From positions 1 through 64,000 of IMG/VR virus record IMGVR_UViG_3300021962_000055: a stretch of 64,000 bases of DNA; one strand, given 5' to 3'. Shown here piece by piece: positions 38,090-45,965 of the stretch. The translations under genes were made by a program, and so were the position numbers. Positions within the stretch are counted from its first letter, which is position 1, and every line of letters begins with the position of its first letter. The notes under the pieces are model-generated. The model did not search any database. It was not told the DNA's origin and worked only from the letters and a program-made list of their open reading frames with translations. The DNA is from a virus.

Positions 38090-39640
38090 TTACACCTGTG
38101 ATTCTCTTAGGAAGGACGACAGACTACTCAACGAAATATCAAACCCGCCACGATGGTCGTGGTGCTTTCCGTCGATGAAGGCTTCGTTGATGGAACGTTT
38201 TTGCTGGAGCATCTCGTACTGACGCTCTTCGATAGACCCCTGCATTACGAATGTCGCAATCGTAACGTGAGCAAACTGCGAAGACAACCTGATGATTCTT
38301 GCTTCTCGTTGTTCTAGTTTCCCACTGCTCCATGGGAGGTCGTAAGAGATCAGATAGTTGGCCATAGGTAGGTCGACACCGTACCCTCCGGCATCAGAAG
38401 ACAAGAACAACCTGACGTCCTGATCATTGGAGAACGCCTGCTTTGCTTCGTCTTTTTCCTCAGCGTTCATGTCTCCTGTAAATAACACACTTCGTGTCAT
38501 GGATCTTGAGGCGGCTTGTATCAACTTTAAGTTGTCTTTGAAAAACGAAAACAAAACTACCTTGTTCTTGGGGTCTTCGTTTAACACCTGTTGGATGTAC
38601 TCAAGCACTGCGTCCAGCTTGGGGGTGCCTATATTTGCAGGCACTAGGCCAAGCTTGTACACCTCATCAGCGTATGCGCTTCCCTCTTTGGGGTAGTTAG
38701 GGTCGCTGTATTTACGGGCTGAGTTAACTACCAGTTGCGGGTTATCGCAGAGCATCCGCAACACGGTAAGACGGGACATGATTTGCCCCTGGGCCTCATT
38801 AGATTCTGGGTCGTTGTAATGCTTCCAGATGTTGAAAGCCCCACCATGGCTACCTATTACCTGCTGTAACTGGTGTAGCAGGTCAGTTGAAATGGTTCGA
38901 TATAGCCTGGCACCTACGTCGTCAAAAGCCACCGGGATGGTTTGGTGAATGATGTCTGGTAGCTGATCGGCAATATCTTCCCTGGTCTTACGCACCATGC
39001 AGTCAGCCATAGAGGCATGAAGGTTCTTTAGGTTTCGATACCTAGTTGGCTTGCCAAAGTGATCTCGGACAATAAAGGTCCTGTCAAACTGATCAAACTT
39101 GCCTAGGACGTCCGGGTCAACAAATTCCATGATGGAGAACAGTTCCTCGGGGCGGTTCTCGATTGGCTGTCCGGTAAGGGCAAATCGATAAGGCACTCGC
39201 TTACCAATCTTCTTTATCATCTTAGACCGCTTACTTACCCTGGATTTGATGATGGTGGCCTCGTCTACGACGACAGCTTGGATACCAACTTTGAGACACT
39301 GAGCCATATCCCGTATCAATGTCTCTGGGTTTACGATGATATAGTCAGCTGACAGTGTGGCGCGCCAGCACTTCTCACGAGCTTTTGGTGAGCCATCGAT
39401 TACAAGAACTCTAGAATTAGTAAATCGTTTAATCTCACGCATCCACTGGTACTTGAGGGATGCAGGAACAATGACAAGGCATTTATCGATGTCGTTGGAT
39501 TCCATCAACCTCTCGATGGCTGCAATGGTGGTGACGGTCTTACCTGCACCCATAACCAGGCCGAGGAGCATCTGCCCGCGATCAACCATACGGTCGACAG
39601 ACTCTTCTTGGTACGGGTACAAAGTTCCTTTAAACATCAC
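38090..39640 (-). CDS. SNF2-family helicase (second copy)
   Basis: A 516-residue SF2 helicase of the SNF2 type. Motif I MGAGKT (residues 30-35), motif II VVVDEAT (DEAT rather than DEAH), motif III-like ALTGQPIEN and a motif VI-like QREARIIRLSS are visible. The motif VI end is altered relative to the usual RxGQ. It differs from the copy at 9298 in these motifs, so the two are not recent duplicates. It probably helps in replication, fork repair or nucleoprotein removal. Confidence 0.85.
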   Translation of the reverse strand: MMFKGTLYPYQEESVDRMVDRGQMLLGLVMGAGKTVTTIAAIERLMESNDIDKCLVIVPASLKYQWMREIKRFTNSRVLVIDGSPKAREKCWRATLSADYIIVNPETLIRDMAQCLKVGIQAVVVDEATIIKSRVSKRSKMIKKIGKRVPYRFALTGQPIENRPEELFSIMEFVDPDVLGKFDQFDRTFIVRDHFGKPTRYRNLKNLHASMADCMVRKTREDIADQLPDIIHQTIPVAFDDVGARLYRTISTDLLHQLQQVIGSHGGAFNIWKHYNDPESNEAQGQIMSRLTVLRMLCDNPQLVVNSARKYSDPNYPKEGSAYADEVYKLGLVPANIGTPKLDAVLEYIQQVLNEDPKNKVVLFSFFKDNLKLIQAASRSMTRSVLFTGDMNAEEKDEAKQAFSNDQDVRLFLSSDAGGYGVDLPMANYLISYDLPWSSGKLEQREARIIRLSSQFAHVTIATFVMQGSIEERQYEMLQQKRSINEAFIDGKHHDHRGGFDISLSSLSSFLRESQV

Positions 39641-40554
39641 GCAATCCAGGGGGGAACAACAGTGGCGTTTAGCAGACCGTATTCAATCTGCTCATCCGTC
39701 ATGTCTCCGATGTCCTTTACATCTACTCCCTTGTAGTTCCACCACTTTATACCACGTCGAGGTGTACCAAGGAACTTGTAAAGTTTCTTGCTGGACTCCA
39801 GACCAGCAGCATCGTTGTCCATGGCTACGACTACCTGGTCAGCCACGTGAAGTAGCAAGTTCATCTGGTCTCTAGTCATGTGGGCGCCAAACGAAGCTAG
39901 AGCCCTGGGCTTTTCAAAGACCGCTGCAAACCGAACAATGTCAAGAGGGGACTCCACGATCACGGCGGTGCGTCCTCGAAACCTTTCGATGCCAAACAAG
40001 GTGCTTCCTTTGGAGACCCCAACTGGGTAGTTGCGCACCCAGTCTCGTTTCTTCTCCTGCCACCCTATGAGTTGCCCAATTGAAGACACCACGGGCAAAG
40101 CCCATGATTTGTTCTCTGGGTTCCAACGAACACCGAACTGGTACACAAGGTCTGGGTCAAGGTTGCGGAATGCGCAATGCTTGTCAGGAACTCGGGTGAA
40201 CTTTGAGAAAGCCGAAACGTTTAGAACTGGGTCTACGGTGTCTTTGGTTTTGGTGGCTAGTAGCCGATCCATCCCAGCGTTGATCAAGAACTGCTGGGCT
40301 GACATGGCGTCGTTGCCAACCAGCTCGTACAGGAGGGAAGACAGAGAACCACGGGCACCGCATGAGAAACAGATCCACAAACCGGTAGTTGCGTTAATGC
40401 TCCATGAGGGAGAGTTGTCCTCACGGCCTACGGTACGGATGTGCACGGGGCACTTGCCAGTAATCTCTCGATCACCGATCTTAGATATTTCAACACCGGC
40501 AGTCTCAAGGATTAGAGCTATGTCAGTCGAAGGACGGGTCGATGTCTCCGCCAT
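39637..40554 (-). CDS. DNA primase (TOPRIM, zinc-binding)
   Basis: A 305-residue primase. The N-terminal CHC2-like zinc site is Cys35, His38, Cys62 and Cys65 (CPVH, CFSC). The TOPRIM domain has AVIVESPLDI and VVVAMDNDAAG. The protein lacks a C-terminal helicase-binding domain of bacterial size, as is common for phage primases. It probably makes RNA primers for the DnaB-like helicase encoded next door. Confidence 0.85.
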   Translation of the reverse strand: MAETSTRPSTDIALILETAGVEISKIGDREITGKCPVHIRTVGREDNSPSWSINATTGLWICFSCGARGSLSSLLYELVGNDAMSAQQFLINAGMDRLLATKTKDTVDPVLNVSAFSKFTRVPDKHCAFRNLDPDLVYQFGVRWNPENKSWALPVVSSIGQLIGWQEKKRDWVRNYPVGVSKGSTLFGIERFRGRTAVIVESPLDIVRFAAVFEKPRALASFGAHMTRDQMNLLLHVADQVVVAMDNDAAGLESSKKLYKFLGTPRRGIKWWNYKGVDVKDIGDMTDEQIEYGLLNATVVPPWIA

Positions 40555-41776
40555 CCATCATCACCTCTTCAAACTCCATTGTGGTCCAGTCCCATTTGAT
40601 GTGTACTTCCCCTGTAGGAGAAGACCTAGCCAGTACGACTCGGATAATTGCTTGATCGTCTATGTCCGGGTTGCGTTCTACGCCAAGAATCAAGTCGGCG
40701 TCTTGTGCAAACGATGATGTGTACCCGATGGCGTCAGCGGTAACTGCACGTGTCTTCTTGTTGCCAAGTTTCCATGAAAGGACCTGAGTGGTGGCTACTA
40801 CGGGAATGTCAAACCTTTGAGCAAGCCTTTTGAGCGATCTGGTGATGTTGGTCAAAGCTTGTGGGGAACCTTTGGGCTCTCCCTCTTCGTCATCCATCAG
40901 GTATACGCCGTCTACCACCAACAAGTCTGGTTGATACTCCTGTACTTTTCCAGCCAACGCACTCACCGTGGTGAGCGATGAGGAATCTTCACTGAACACA
41001 AACGGTTGCATGTTCTTGCGCAGAGCCAAAGCACTTTTGATCTTGGCCATGTCCTGCTTGTTCAAGTCACCAGACAGAATGCGCCCATACGGGACACGAG
41101 AGATCAAGGCGTCATAACGTGCTTCTTGCTCTTCAATGCTCATCTCAAAGGAAATGAAGAGGGGCCGTTTCCCGTGGATGTGTGCAGCGTTACCAATAAT
41201 GAGGGCGAAGAGAGACTTACCTCGTTTGGGTTCACCTGCGAAGACGATGAACTGCTGAGGACGTAGTCCGTGGGTAATTCGGTCAAGCCCGTGGAATCCG
41301 GTAGGAATGCCACGAAGAGCATTGGGTTGTTGGCGCATCTCTTCGTAACGAGCAAGACGGTTCTCCCAGTTCTGAATAATGTCTACGTCGCGTAGACGAG
41401 CGGACTCTACTGAAGCTTTTTGTAGGCCGGAGCTAAGCACCTCCATGGCCTTGGCGATGTTGTCGTCGTTGAGCTCATTGATGGCGGGTTGCAGCGCATC
41501 AAGCATGCACCGCTTCCTGTAGGCGTTGAAGACCTCATCGAGAAGACGAGAGAACGGTTCATCATCTGCGTCGTACAGGGTGATGCCGCCAAACTCCTGC
41601 ATGAACACTCGCTCACTGGGAACAGTGCCATGGGCGCGGTAGAACTCCAGGATCCACTGCCAGATTGCAGGCCACTCACCAGTCAGGTGGTCGGGCTTCA
41701 ATCCAGCACGTACTACTGGTTGTAGATCCTTGCTGTGGATGACTTTAGAGATTAAGTACAATTCACTAGACGACAT
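40523..41776 (-). CDS. DnaB-like replicative helicase
   Basis: A 417-residue RecA-fold helicase of DnaB type. The N-terminal DnaB-like helical domain is followed by IPTGFHGLDRITHGL and a P-loop GEPKRGKS at residues 181-188, then LLVVDGVYLMDDEE (Walker B) and VVATTQVLSWKLG. It unwinds the replication fork. ATG 41776 overlaps the previous stop by one base. It overlaps the primase gene by 32 nt. Confidence 0.85.
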   Translation of the reverse strand: MSSSELYLISKVIHSKDLQPVVRAGLKPDHLTGEWPAIWQWILEFYRAHGTVPSERVFMQEFGGITLYDADDEPFSRLLDEVFNAYRKRCMLDALQPAINELNDDNIAKAMEVLSSGLQKASVESARLRDVDIIQNWENRLARYEEMRQQPNALRGIPTGFHGLDRITHGLRPQQFIVFAGEPKRGKSLFALIIGNAAHIHGKRPLFISFEMSIEEQEARYDALISRVPYGRILSGDLNKQDMAKIKSALALRKNMQPFVFSEDSSSLTTVSALAGKVQEYQPDLLVVDGVYLMDDEEGEPKGSPQALTNITRSLKRLAQRFDIPVVATTQVLSWKLGNKKTRAVTADAIGYTSSFAQDADLILGVERNPDIDDQAIIRVVLARSSPTGEVHIKWDWTTMEFEEVMMDGGDIDPSFD

Positions 41777-42216
41777 CACAGCCTCCACGCAGACTCAGGG
41801 CTGACCACTGTAGCGCGCATGCCTAGCGAATACGCAACATCTTTGTTCGGCGCGTAAACAACTTTGATTGCTCTGTTGTACTTCAGATCATCTGCATAAG
41901 CGGCAACGTCTTCGTAGAAGTACACCGGTGTAGTTACGCCTTTGCGAAGAAGCCAACGGTAGATGGGCTCTACGGCATCAACCGATAGAAACGTTATCAC
42001 CTCGGTTGAAATACCAAGGCGCTCAACAGAGTCAATCAATGATTTCAGAGGTAGCTCGTTGGGCGACCACAGCGCGAGCGCAGCGTCCCAGTCATTGCGG
42101 CGAATATAAAACTTCTCTTTGACCGCAGAAACCCCAGAAGGTGGGGAGGCCAGGACGCCCTCAAAGATAGAGGCTTGTCCCACTCCGCTAGAGATGGCGA
42201 TGTCTCCTCGTTCCAT
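41776..42216 (-). CDS. Hypothetical protein, 146 aa
   Basis: A 146-residue protein with alternating strands and helices (Rossmann-like impression) but without a recognised motif. It lies between the DnaB-like and DnaC-like genes with overlaps of one base on each side, so it is likely part of the replication machinery or a HAD-like enzyme. No catalytic residues could be pinned down. Confidence 0.5.
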   Translation of the reverse strand: MERGDIAISSGVGQASIFEGVLASPPSGVSAVKEKFYIRRNDWDAALALWSPNELPLKSLIDSVERLGISTEVITFLSVDAVEPIYRWLLRKGVTTPVYFYEDVAAYADDLKYNRAIKVVYAPNKDVAYSLGMRATVVSPESAWRL

Positions 42217-42806
42217 CAGGCCACCTTTACTTTTTCCATCTCAACTACCGCACTTGTTACCCGCTCTCCATAACGGCGAGTAAAGTCGGTGACACCAAGC
42301 GTGGTGGTCACGATGGTGGTGCGCATGTCTTCATGCCTGCGGCGGATGAGACTTCCAATCTCGTGGGTTGCAAACTCCGTTTCTCGTTCTTGCCCCACAC
42401 CGTCTAGAAGCACCACGTCAAATGTTCCCTGGATGTACTTGATCAAGTACGGACTGGAATACATCTCCGGCAAAAGGTTGTCGTTGTCAAACTGGTCTTT
42501 GAGCATCTCGATGTACCGATCAGCCGTAACAAACCGGCCAGACGCTGTGTCTGCAATCAGTTCTTGAAGCACCAGTTGTGCTAGTACGGTTTTTCCAACT
42601 CCGGATTTTCCGTGGATAAAGATGCTGCTTCCGGGCTCAAACGTTTGTAGCCACTTGACGACCTGCGCCGGTACCTGAACAGATTCTGTTGGGATTTGGG
42701 AGAACCTTTTTGGAATCTTTGCATGGAACAACCGCTCTTCAACAGGACGGTTTCTCCACCACGCGGCTGACTTCCAATCAGTCGGGGTCTGAAATTGCTG
42801 TGTCAT
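42216..42806 (-). CDS. DnaC/DnaI-like helicase loader
   Basis: A 196-residue AAA+ protein. Walker A GKSGVGKT is at residues 66-73, DVVLLDGVGQ is the Walker B region, and the short size matches phage DnaC-type loaders. It probably loads the DnaB-like helicase encoded two genes downstream. ATG 42806 is chosen with GAGG about 9 nt upstream; the upstream codon at 42821 is an alternative. Confidence 0.8.
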   Translation of the reverse strand: MTQQFQTPTDWKSAAWWRNRPVEERLFHAKIPKRFSQIPTESVQVPAQVVKWLQTFEPGSSIFIHGKSGVGKTVLAQLVLQELIADTASGRFVTADRYIEMLKDQFDNDNLLPEMYSSPYLIKYIQGTFDVVLLDGVGQERETEFATHEIGSLIRRRHEDMRTTIVTTTLGVTDFTRRYGERVTSAVVEMEKVKVA

Positions 42807-43140
42807 TTTTGTGGTCCTCATTGTTTTCCGTGTAGGCGTTGTTTACGATTTCCCAAAACTCATCGTTGTCCTGTTTACGCTTGTGCAGGACCTTGTTGTG
42901 GACCTCAAGCCCCGATTTTGTCGAGAACTGCGCTCCACAATCCGAGCACCGGAGCATAGTCTGCCGAGAGCGTAGCGGACGGGCACAGAAGGCATCGGGT
43001 GGGATCACTGACTCTAGCGAGTGGTCAAACCAAAGTTCATACTCGTCAGTGGACTTGAAGTTGTCATGCAACCATTGTACGAACACCAAGATGTCCTCTA
43101 GGTTATTAAATACATATCTGTTGCGGTCATCTCTTCCCAT
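42778..43140 (-). CDS. C2H2 zinc-finger protein, 120 aa
   Basis: A 120-residue protein with an apparent C2H2 finger. CSDCGAQFSTKSGLEVH continues to a second His, giving Cys-x2-Cys-x12-His-x4-His spacing, which is unusual in bacterial phages (Ros/MucR-like proteins are exceptions). The rest is acidic and helical. It overlaps the loader gene by 29 nt. It may be a DNA-binding replication factor. Confidence 0.65.
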   Translation of the reverse strand: MGRDDRNRYVFNNLEDILVFVQWLHDNFKSTDEYELWFDHSLESVIPPDAFCARPLRSRQTMLRCSDCGAQFSTKSGLEVHNKVLHKRKQDNDEFWEIVNNAYTENNEDHKNDTAISDPD

Positions 43141-44356
43141 GACTAGCCCTTCGGTAGTTGTACACCGCTTCCAGGATTGACCCGGCCGCAGGGCGTAGGT
43201 TTGTCTTGGAAGGTTTATGTAGTTCTGGTGGAAGTTGAACTGACCCTACAGCTGCCTGTAGCTCCAGCAAGTCCCCATCTTCTTCCCCGGCTAGTACCCG
43301 TATAAACGAGTTTAGCGCAGACAAAGTACTCCTGAACTCGGGGCTGACCACACCTTTGTGAGATGTAATCAAGTCCGCCACAACTTCAGGGTACCGGAAG
43401 CAAATGTCCATGCCGTGCATAATCACCGCATGTCGGATTGTGGAGTCGTTCAGCTCTGGCCAGGGCATGTCAATTCCGTTGCGCTCAAAATCCCCCATGA
43501 TGAACATCAACGCAGGGTCTTCGACAGATACTTCGGTGTCAACCTGCTCCATCAACTTTTGCTGAACGCCCTTGTTGGTAAACACCATGATCGGGTTCTC
43601 TGCTGTGCGCCAGTGCTCTACGTCCATGAAACGTTTAATCATCTGCGAAACTGTGAACTCTGTTAACCCAGAATCCCGCAAGGTGTTCAAAGTCTTACGA
43701 AGAATGATGATGTCTCGATAGGCGTAGGTGGTCCCCATGATCGACCTTGGGTCGCTTAAAAACTGGCTGACCAAGTTGGTTACATCCCGTCGGGTTTTCT
43801 TTTCTGGGGGCTTGGGGTCAAACGACTTTTCAGGCTTGTCTGGGTCTGCTCCAAGAATCATAAAATCCTCCAGACCGCTCGCGGTCCTCTTTATGTTTTC
43901 AGTATCTATATCTAATATCTCTATTAAAGGGTCCGAGATTTGTGCTGTTAGCAGGGGTGACTCAGTTTTAGATGGGGTCAGCCGTGACCCATTGATAGGG
44001 TCAGCCGTGACCCTATCTACACCCCTGTTTGGGGAGTCAATAGGGTCAGCAGTGACCCCATCTGGAGCGTTGTAGTTGATCCGGTAAGAGTTGGTGAGGG
44101 GCTTGCGATAACGTACAACGGTAACGATTCCCTGCTCCGCCAACCACTTAAGAGACCGTTTTACGGTCTCCTTGGAGAGCTCCGAATACTCAGAAATTTG
44201 GGCGACGGAGGCGCGCACTTCTTTGGTACGTCGCTCCATGAGCGCAACAAGTGAAACCAACAATTGTAAATCTCTGGCGTGCCCAGACTGGCGTATGCGC
44301 TCAGTCGCCCATAGGGGGATGGCCAAGAACGGCCCCTGGAACAAGTTGGTGGTCAT
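43127..44356 (-). CDS. Winged-helix replication initiator-like protein
   Basis: A 409-residue protein. The N-terminal winged HTH (about residues 20-75) has ASVAQISEYSELSKETVKRSLKW and EQGIVTVVRY, a MarR/DnaD-like layout. A disordered linker and a helical C-terminal half follow. As the first gene of the replication operon it probably recognises an origin or primosome, like phage replication initiators with DnaD-like features. ATG 44356 is preferred because a promoter just upstream would give a leaderless transcript. The longer form from 44395 lacks a ribosome-binding site. Confidence 0.6.
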   Translation of the reverse strand: MTTNLFQGPFLAIPLWATERIRQSGHARDLQLLVSLVALMERRTKEVRASVAQISEYSELSKETVKRSLKWLAEQGIVTVVRYRKPLTNSYRINYNAPDGVTADPIDSPNRGVDRVTADPINGSRLTPSKTESPLLTAQISDPLIEILDIDTENIKRTASGLEDFMILGADPDKPEKSFDPKPPEKKTRRDVTNLVSQFLSDPRSIMGTTYAYRDIIILRKTLNTLRDSGLTEFTVSQMIKRFMDVEHWRTAENPIMVFTNKGVQQKLMEQVDTEVSVEDPALMFIMGDFERNGIDMPWPELNDSTIRHAVIMHGMDICFRYPEVVADLITSHKGVVSPEFRSTLSALNSFIRVLAGEEDGDLLELQAAVGSVQLPPELHKPSKTNLRPAAGSILEAVYNYRRASHGKR

Positions 44357-44365
44357 GGGTCGGTG

Positions 44366-44431
44366 ACTGTACAGTATGGAGGGCACCGGATGCAACCATG
44401 CTTGACATGGTTACGATCCGGTTGTTAGTAT
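44366..44431. promoter_or_regulatory. Divergent promoters sharing an inverted repeat
   Basis: On the plus strand TTGACA (44402-44407) and TAGTAT (44426-44431) are 18 nt apart and point to the Dps cassette. On the minus strand TTGCAT (44395-44390) and TACAGT (44371-44366) are 18 nt apart and point to the replication operon, with the TSS expected at or next to the ATG at 44356. AACCATG-CTTGA-CATGGTT (44394-44412) overlaps or touches both -35 elements and is a good operator candidate. Confidence 0.6.
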
Positions 44432-44483
44432 CCCATTAACCAGTAAGTTGGTGGTTCTCCTGACTGGTTGTAGGTTCAGCGAG

Positions 44484-44519
44484 CGCCGGGTGTGTGCGGT
44501 AAAATGCTCATACCCGGCG
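44484..44519 (+). promoter_or_regulatory. 5'-leader hairpin of the Dps gene
   Basis: CGCCGGGT (44484-44491) pairs with ACCCGGCG (44512-44519) around a 20-nt loop that contains TAAAAT. It lies 22 nt before the ATG at 44542, between the promoter and the AGGAG site. It could stabilise the leader or control translation; the TAAAAT may be a second -10 element without a clear -35. Confidence 0.45.
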
Positions 44520-44541
44520 TTAGCTTTACCCTAGGAGCACA

Positions 44542-44976
44542 ATGGACGATCTAATCAAATCACTAAAGGTCCTGGTAGCGGACGTGGTGACTTTTTACTT
44601 TATGGCGCATGGGTACCATTGGAACGTTGAAGGGGAAGACTTCAGCCAGTACCACGGCCTCTTTTCTGACATCTATGAAGATGCCTACGGTTCTATTGAC
44701 GCCATCGCTGAAAACATTCGAAAGCTCGATGACTACGCCCCGTTCAGTCTAAAAAAATTCAACGAGCTGACCACAGTTACTTTTAAAGATGTAGAGCCCA
44801 CACCAAAGGCAATGGCTAAGGCTCTTCTAACGGCCAACGAATCCGTCATTAAAACCCTGAATGATTCTTTTAAGAAAGCCACAAAGGCGGACGAGCAGGG
44901 TATTGCCGACTTCCTCGCTGGGCGTATTGACATGCATAAAAAATGGGCGTGGCAACTCCGCGCTTCAACCAAGTGA
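44542..44976 (+). CDS. dps: Dps-like ferritin
   Basis: A 144-residue Dps/ferritin-like protein. AHGYHWNVEGEDFSQYH and FSDIYEDAYGSIDAIAE hold the His, Asp and Glu residues of the Dps ferroxidase centre. Dps protects DNA by iron oxidation and storage; phage copies may protect phage DNA in the host or against peroxide. The gene has its own promoter and an AGGAGCACA site. It is the first gene of a short plus-strand island in an otherwise minus-strand region. Confidence 0.88.
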   Translation: MDDLIKSLKVLVADVVTFYFMAHGYHWNVEGEDFSQYHGLFSDIYEDAYGSIDAIAENIRKLDDYAPFSLKKFNELTTVTFKDVEPTPKAMAKALLTANESVIKTLNDSFKKATKADEQGIADFLAGRIDMHKKWAWQLRASTK

Positions 44977-44983
44977 GGTAATT

Positions 44984-45277
44984 ATGGCAGAGAAGAAAAA
45001 GGATCCCCGCCTTGAGCGCGCTGGTGTATCTGGCTACAACAAGCCCAAGCGTACCCCCGACCACCCTACCAAGTCACACATCGTTGTAGCCAAAGAGGGA
45101 GACAAGGTTAAGACGATCCGCTTTGGTGAGCAGGGGGCAGAGACCGCTGGCAAACCTAAGGCTGGGGAGTCGGAGCGCATGAAGGAAAAGCGTGCTTCCT
45201 TTAAGGCTCGCCATCGTGCCAATATCGCCAAGGGAAAGATGTCAGCAGCGTATTGGGCAGACAAGGTCAAGTGGTGA
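44984..45277 (+). CDS. Small Lys-rich protein, 97 aa
   Basis: A 97-residue basic protein (MAEKKKDPRLERAGVSGYN) with segments such as KRTPDHPTKSHIVVAK and MSAAYWADKVKW. Proteins with this pattern occur in aquatic tailed phages and are uncharacterised. ATG 44984 lies 7 nt after the dps stop. It shares a base with the next gene's start (TGATG). Confidence 0.7.
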   Translation: MAEKKKDPRLERAGVSGYNKPKRTPDHPTKSHIVVAKEGDKVKTIRFGEQGAETAGKPKAGESERMKEKRASFKARHRANIAKGKMSAAYWADKVKW

Positions 45278-45468
45278 TGGCTGCCAAGAAGAAGGCCGAG
45301 TCAAAGGTAAACGAGGCTGGCAACTACACCAAGCCCGCACTCCGCAAGCGTCTGTTCAATGAGATCAAGGCTGGCACCAAGGGCGGCGACCCAGGTGAGT
45401 GGTCTGCCCGTAAAGCACAGCTTCTGGCCAAGCGCTACAAGGAAGCTGGCGGCGGTTACAAGGACTGA
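45277..45468 (+). CDS. Small Lys-rich protein, 63 aa
   Basis: A 63-residue basic protein. GNYTKPALRKRLFNEIKAG and GEWSARKAQLLAKRYKEAG are typical of a small family in phages of aquatic bacteria. The role is unknown; the composition suggests DNA binding or packaging aid. It is coupled to its neighbour on both sides. Confidence 0.7.
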   Translation: MAAKKKAESKVNEAGNYTKPALRKRLFNEIKAGTKGGDPGEWSARKAQLLAKRYKEAGGGYKD

Positions 45469-45470
45469 CC

Positions 45471-45719
45471 ATGGCCAAGAAAGAGCCCCAGAAGGATCTC
45501 GACAAGTGGACCAAGGAAAAGTGGCGCACATCCGACGGCTCGGAATCCAAGGGCAAAAAGCGCTACTTACCAGACAAGGCTTGGAATGCCCTTTCTCCAG
45601 AAGAGAAGGCGGCCACCAACAAGGCCAAAGCTGAAGGAAACAGTAAGGGCAAGCAGTTTGTTCCTCAGCCAAAAAGCATCGCAAAGAAGACTGCGAAGCA
45701 TAGGAAAGGAGGTAAGTAG
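45471..45719 (+). CDS. Conserved Lys-rich protein (DUF5872-like), 82 aa
   Basis: An 82-residue basic protein. KWTKEKWRTSDGSESKGKK and RYLPDKAWNALSPEEKAAT match a small conserved phage protein family that I think is DUF5872; the number is from memory. Function unknown. It starts 2 nt after the previous stop and the next gene has a strong AGGAGG site. Confidence 0.7.
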   Translation: MAKKEPQKDLDKWTKEKWRTSDGSESKGKKRYLPDKAWNALSPEEKAATNKAKAEGNSKGKQFVPQPKSIAKKTAKHRKGGK

Positions 45720-45720
45720 T

Positions 45721-45837
45721 ATGTGTACATCGTGTGGATGTGGGCTCAAGGACAAGAAAGACCCCGGCTACGGCAAGGGTCCCAAGAAGGGCGGCAAGAA
45801 AGCCGCTCCGAAGAAGGCAGCGGCCAAGAAGAAGTGA
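45721..45837 (+). CDS. Small Cys/Lys-rich protein, 38 aa
   Basis: A 38-residue protein starting MCTSCGCGLKDKKD and ending in a Lys/Ala-rich tail. The CxxCxC group could bind metal, and the tail could bind DNA. ATG 45721 follows AAAGGAGGTAAGTAGT. It ends before the terminator, so it closes the cassette. Confidence 0.65.
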   Translation: MCTSCGCGLKDKKDPGYGKGPKKGGKKAAPKKAAAKKK

Positions 45838-45865
45838 CCTTGTAACGGAGGTGACCGTATCTAGC

Positions 45866-45897
45866 AAAAAGCCCCTGGTTTGCACCGGGGGCTTTTT
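45866..45897 (+). terminator. Strong intrinsic terminator
   Basis: AAAAAGCCCCTGG (45866-45878) pairs with CCGGGGGCTTTTT (45885-45897), with one G-T pair and a 6-nt loop. The A-run and T-run make it work in both directions: plus for the Dps cassette, minus for tail genes. It lies 28 nt after the last gene of the cassette. Confidence 0.85.
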
Positions 45898-45915
45898 GTT
45901 GGGGTGGGGGAACCC

Positions 45916-45946
45916 CTAGGGCCCTAGCTCGCGTGGTAGCAGCTAG
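45916..45946. repeat. CTAG-containing palindrome at convergent boundary
   Basis: CTAGGGCCCTAG (45916-45927) is a perfect 12-bp palindrome. CTAGC (45924-45928) and GCTAG (45942-45946) form a further inverted repeat. Three CTAG words in 31 nt lie between the bidirectional terminator and the end of the tail operon. The spacer differs from the 3-nt motif of the left arm, so this may be unrelated. The rest of the 45898-45965 gap shows nothing else. Confidence 0.4.
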
Positions 45947-45965
45947 GTATGTAATGGTGAGAGTA

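Noticed and set aside
44500-44505. TAAAAT as main promoter of the Dps gene
   Set aside because: No -35 element lies at a usable distance, and it sits inside a hairpin loop. The TTGACA-N18-TAGTAT upstream is better.
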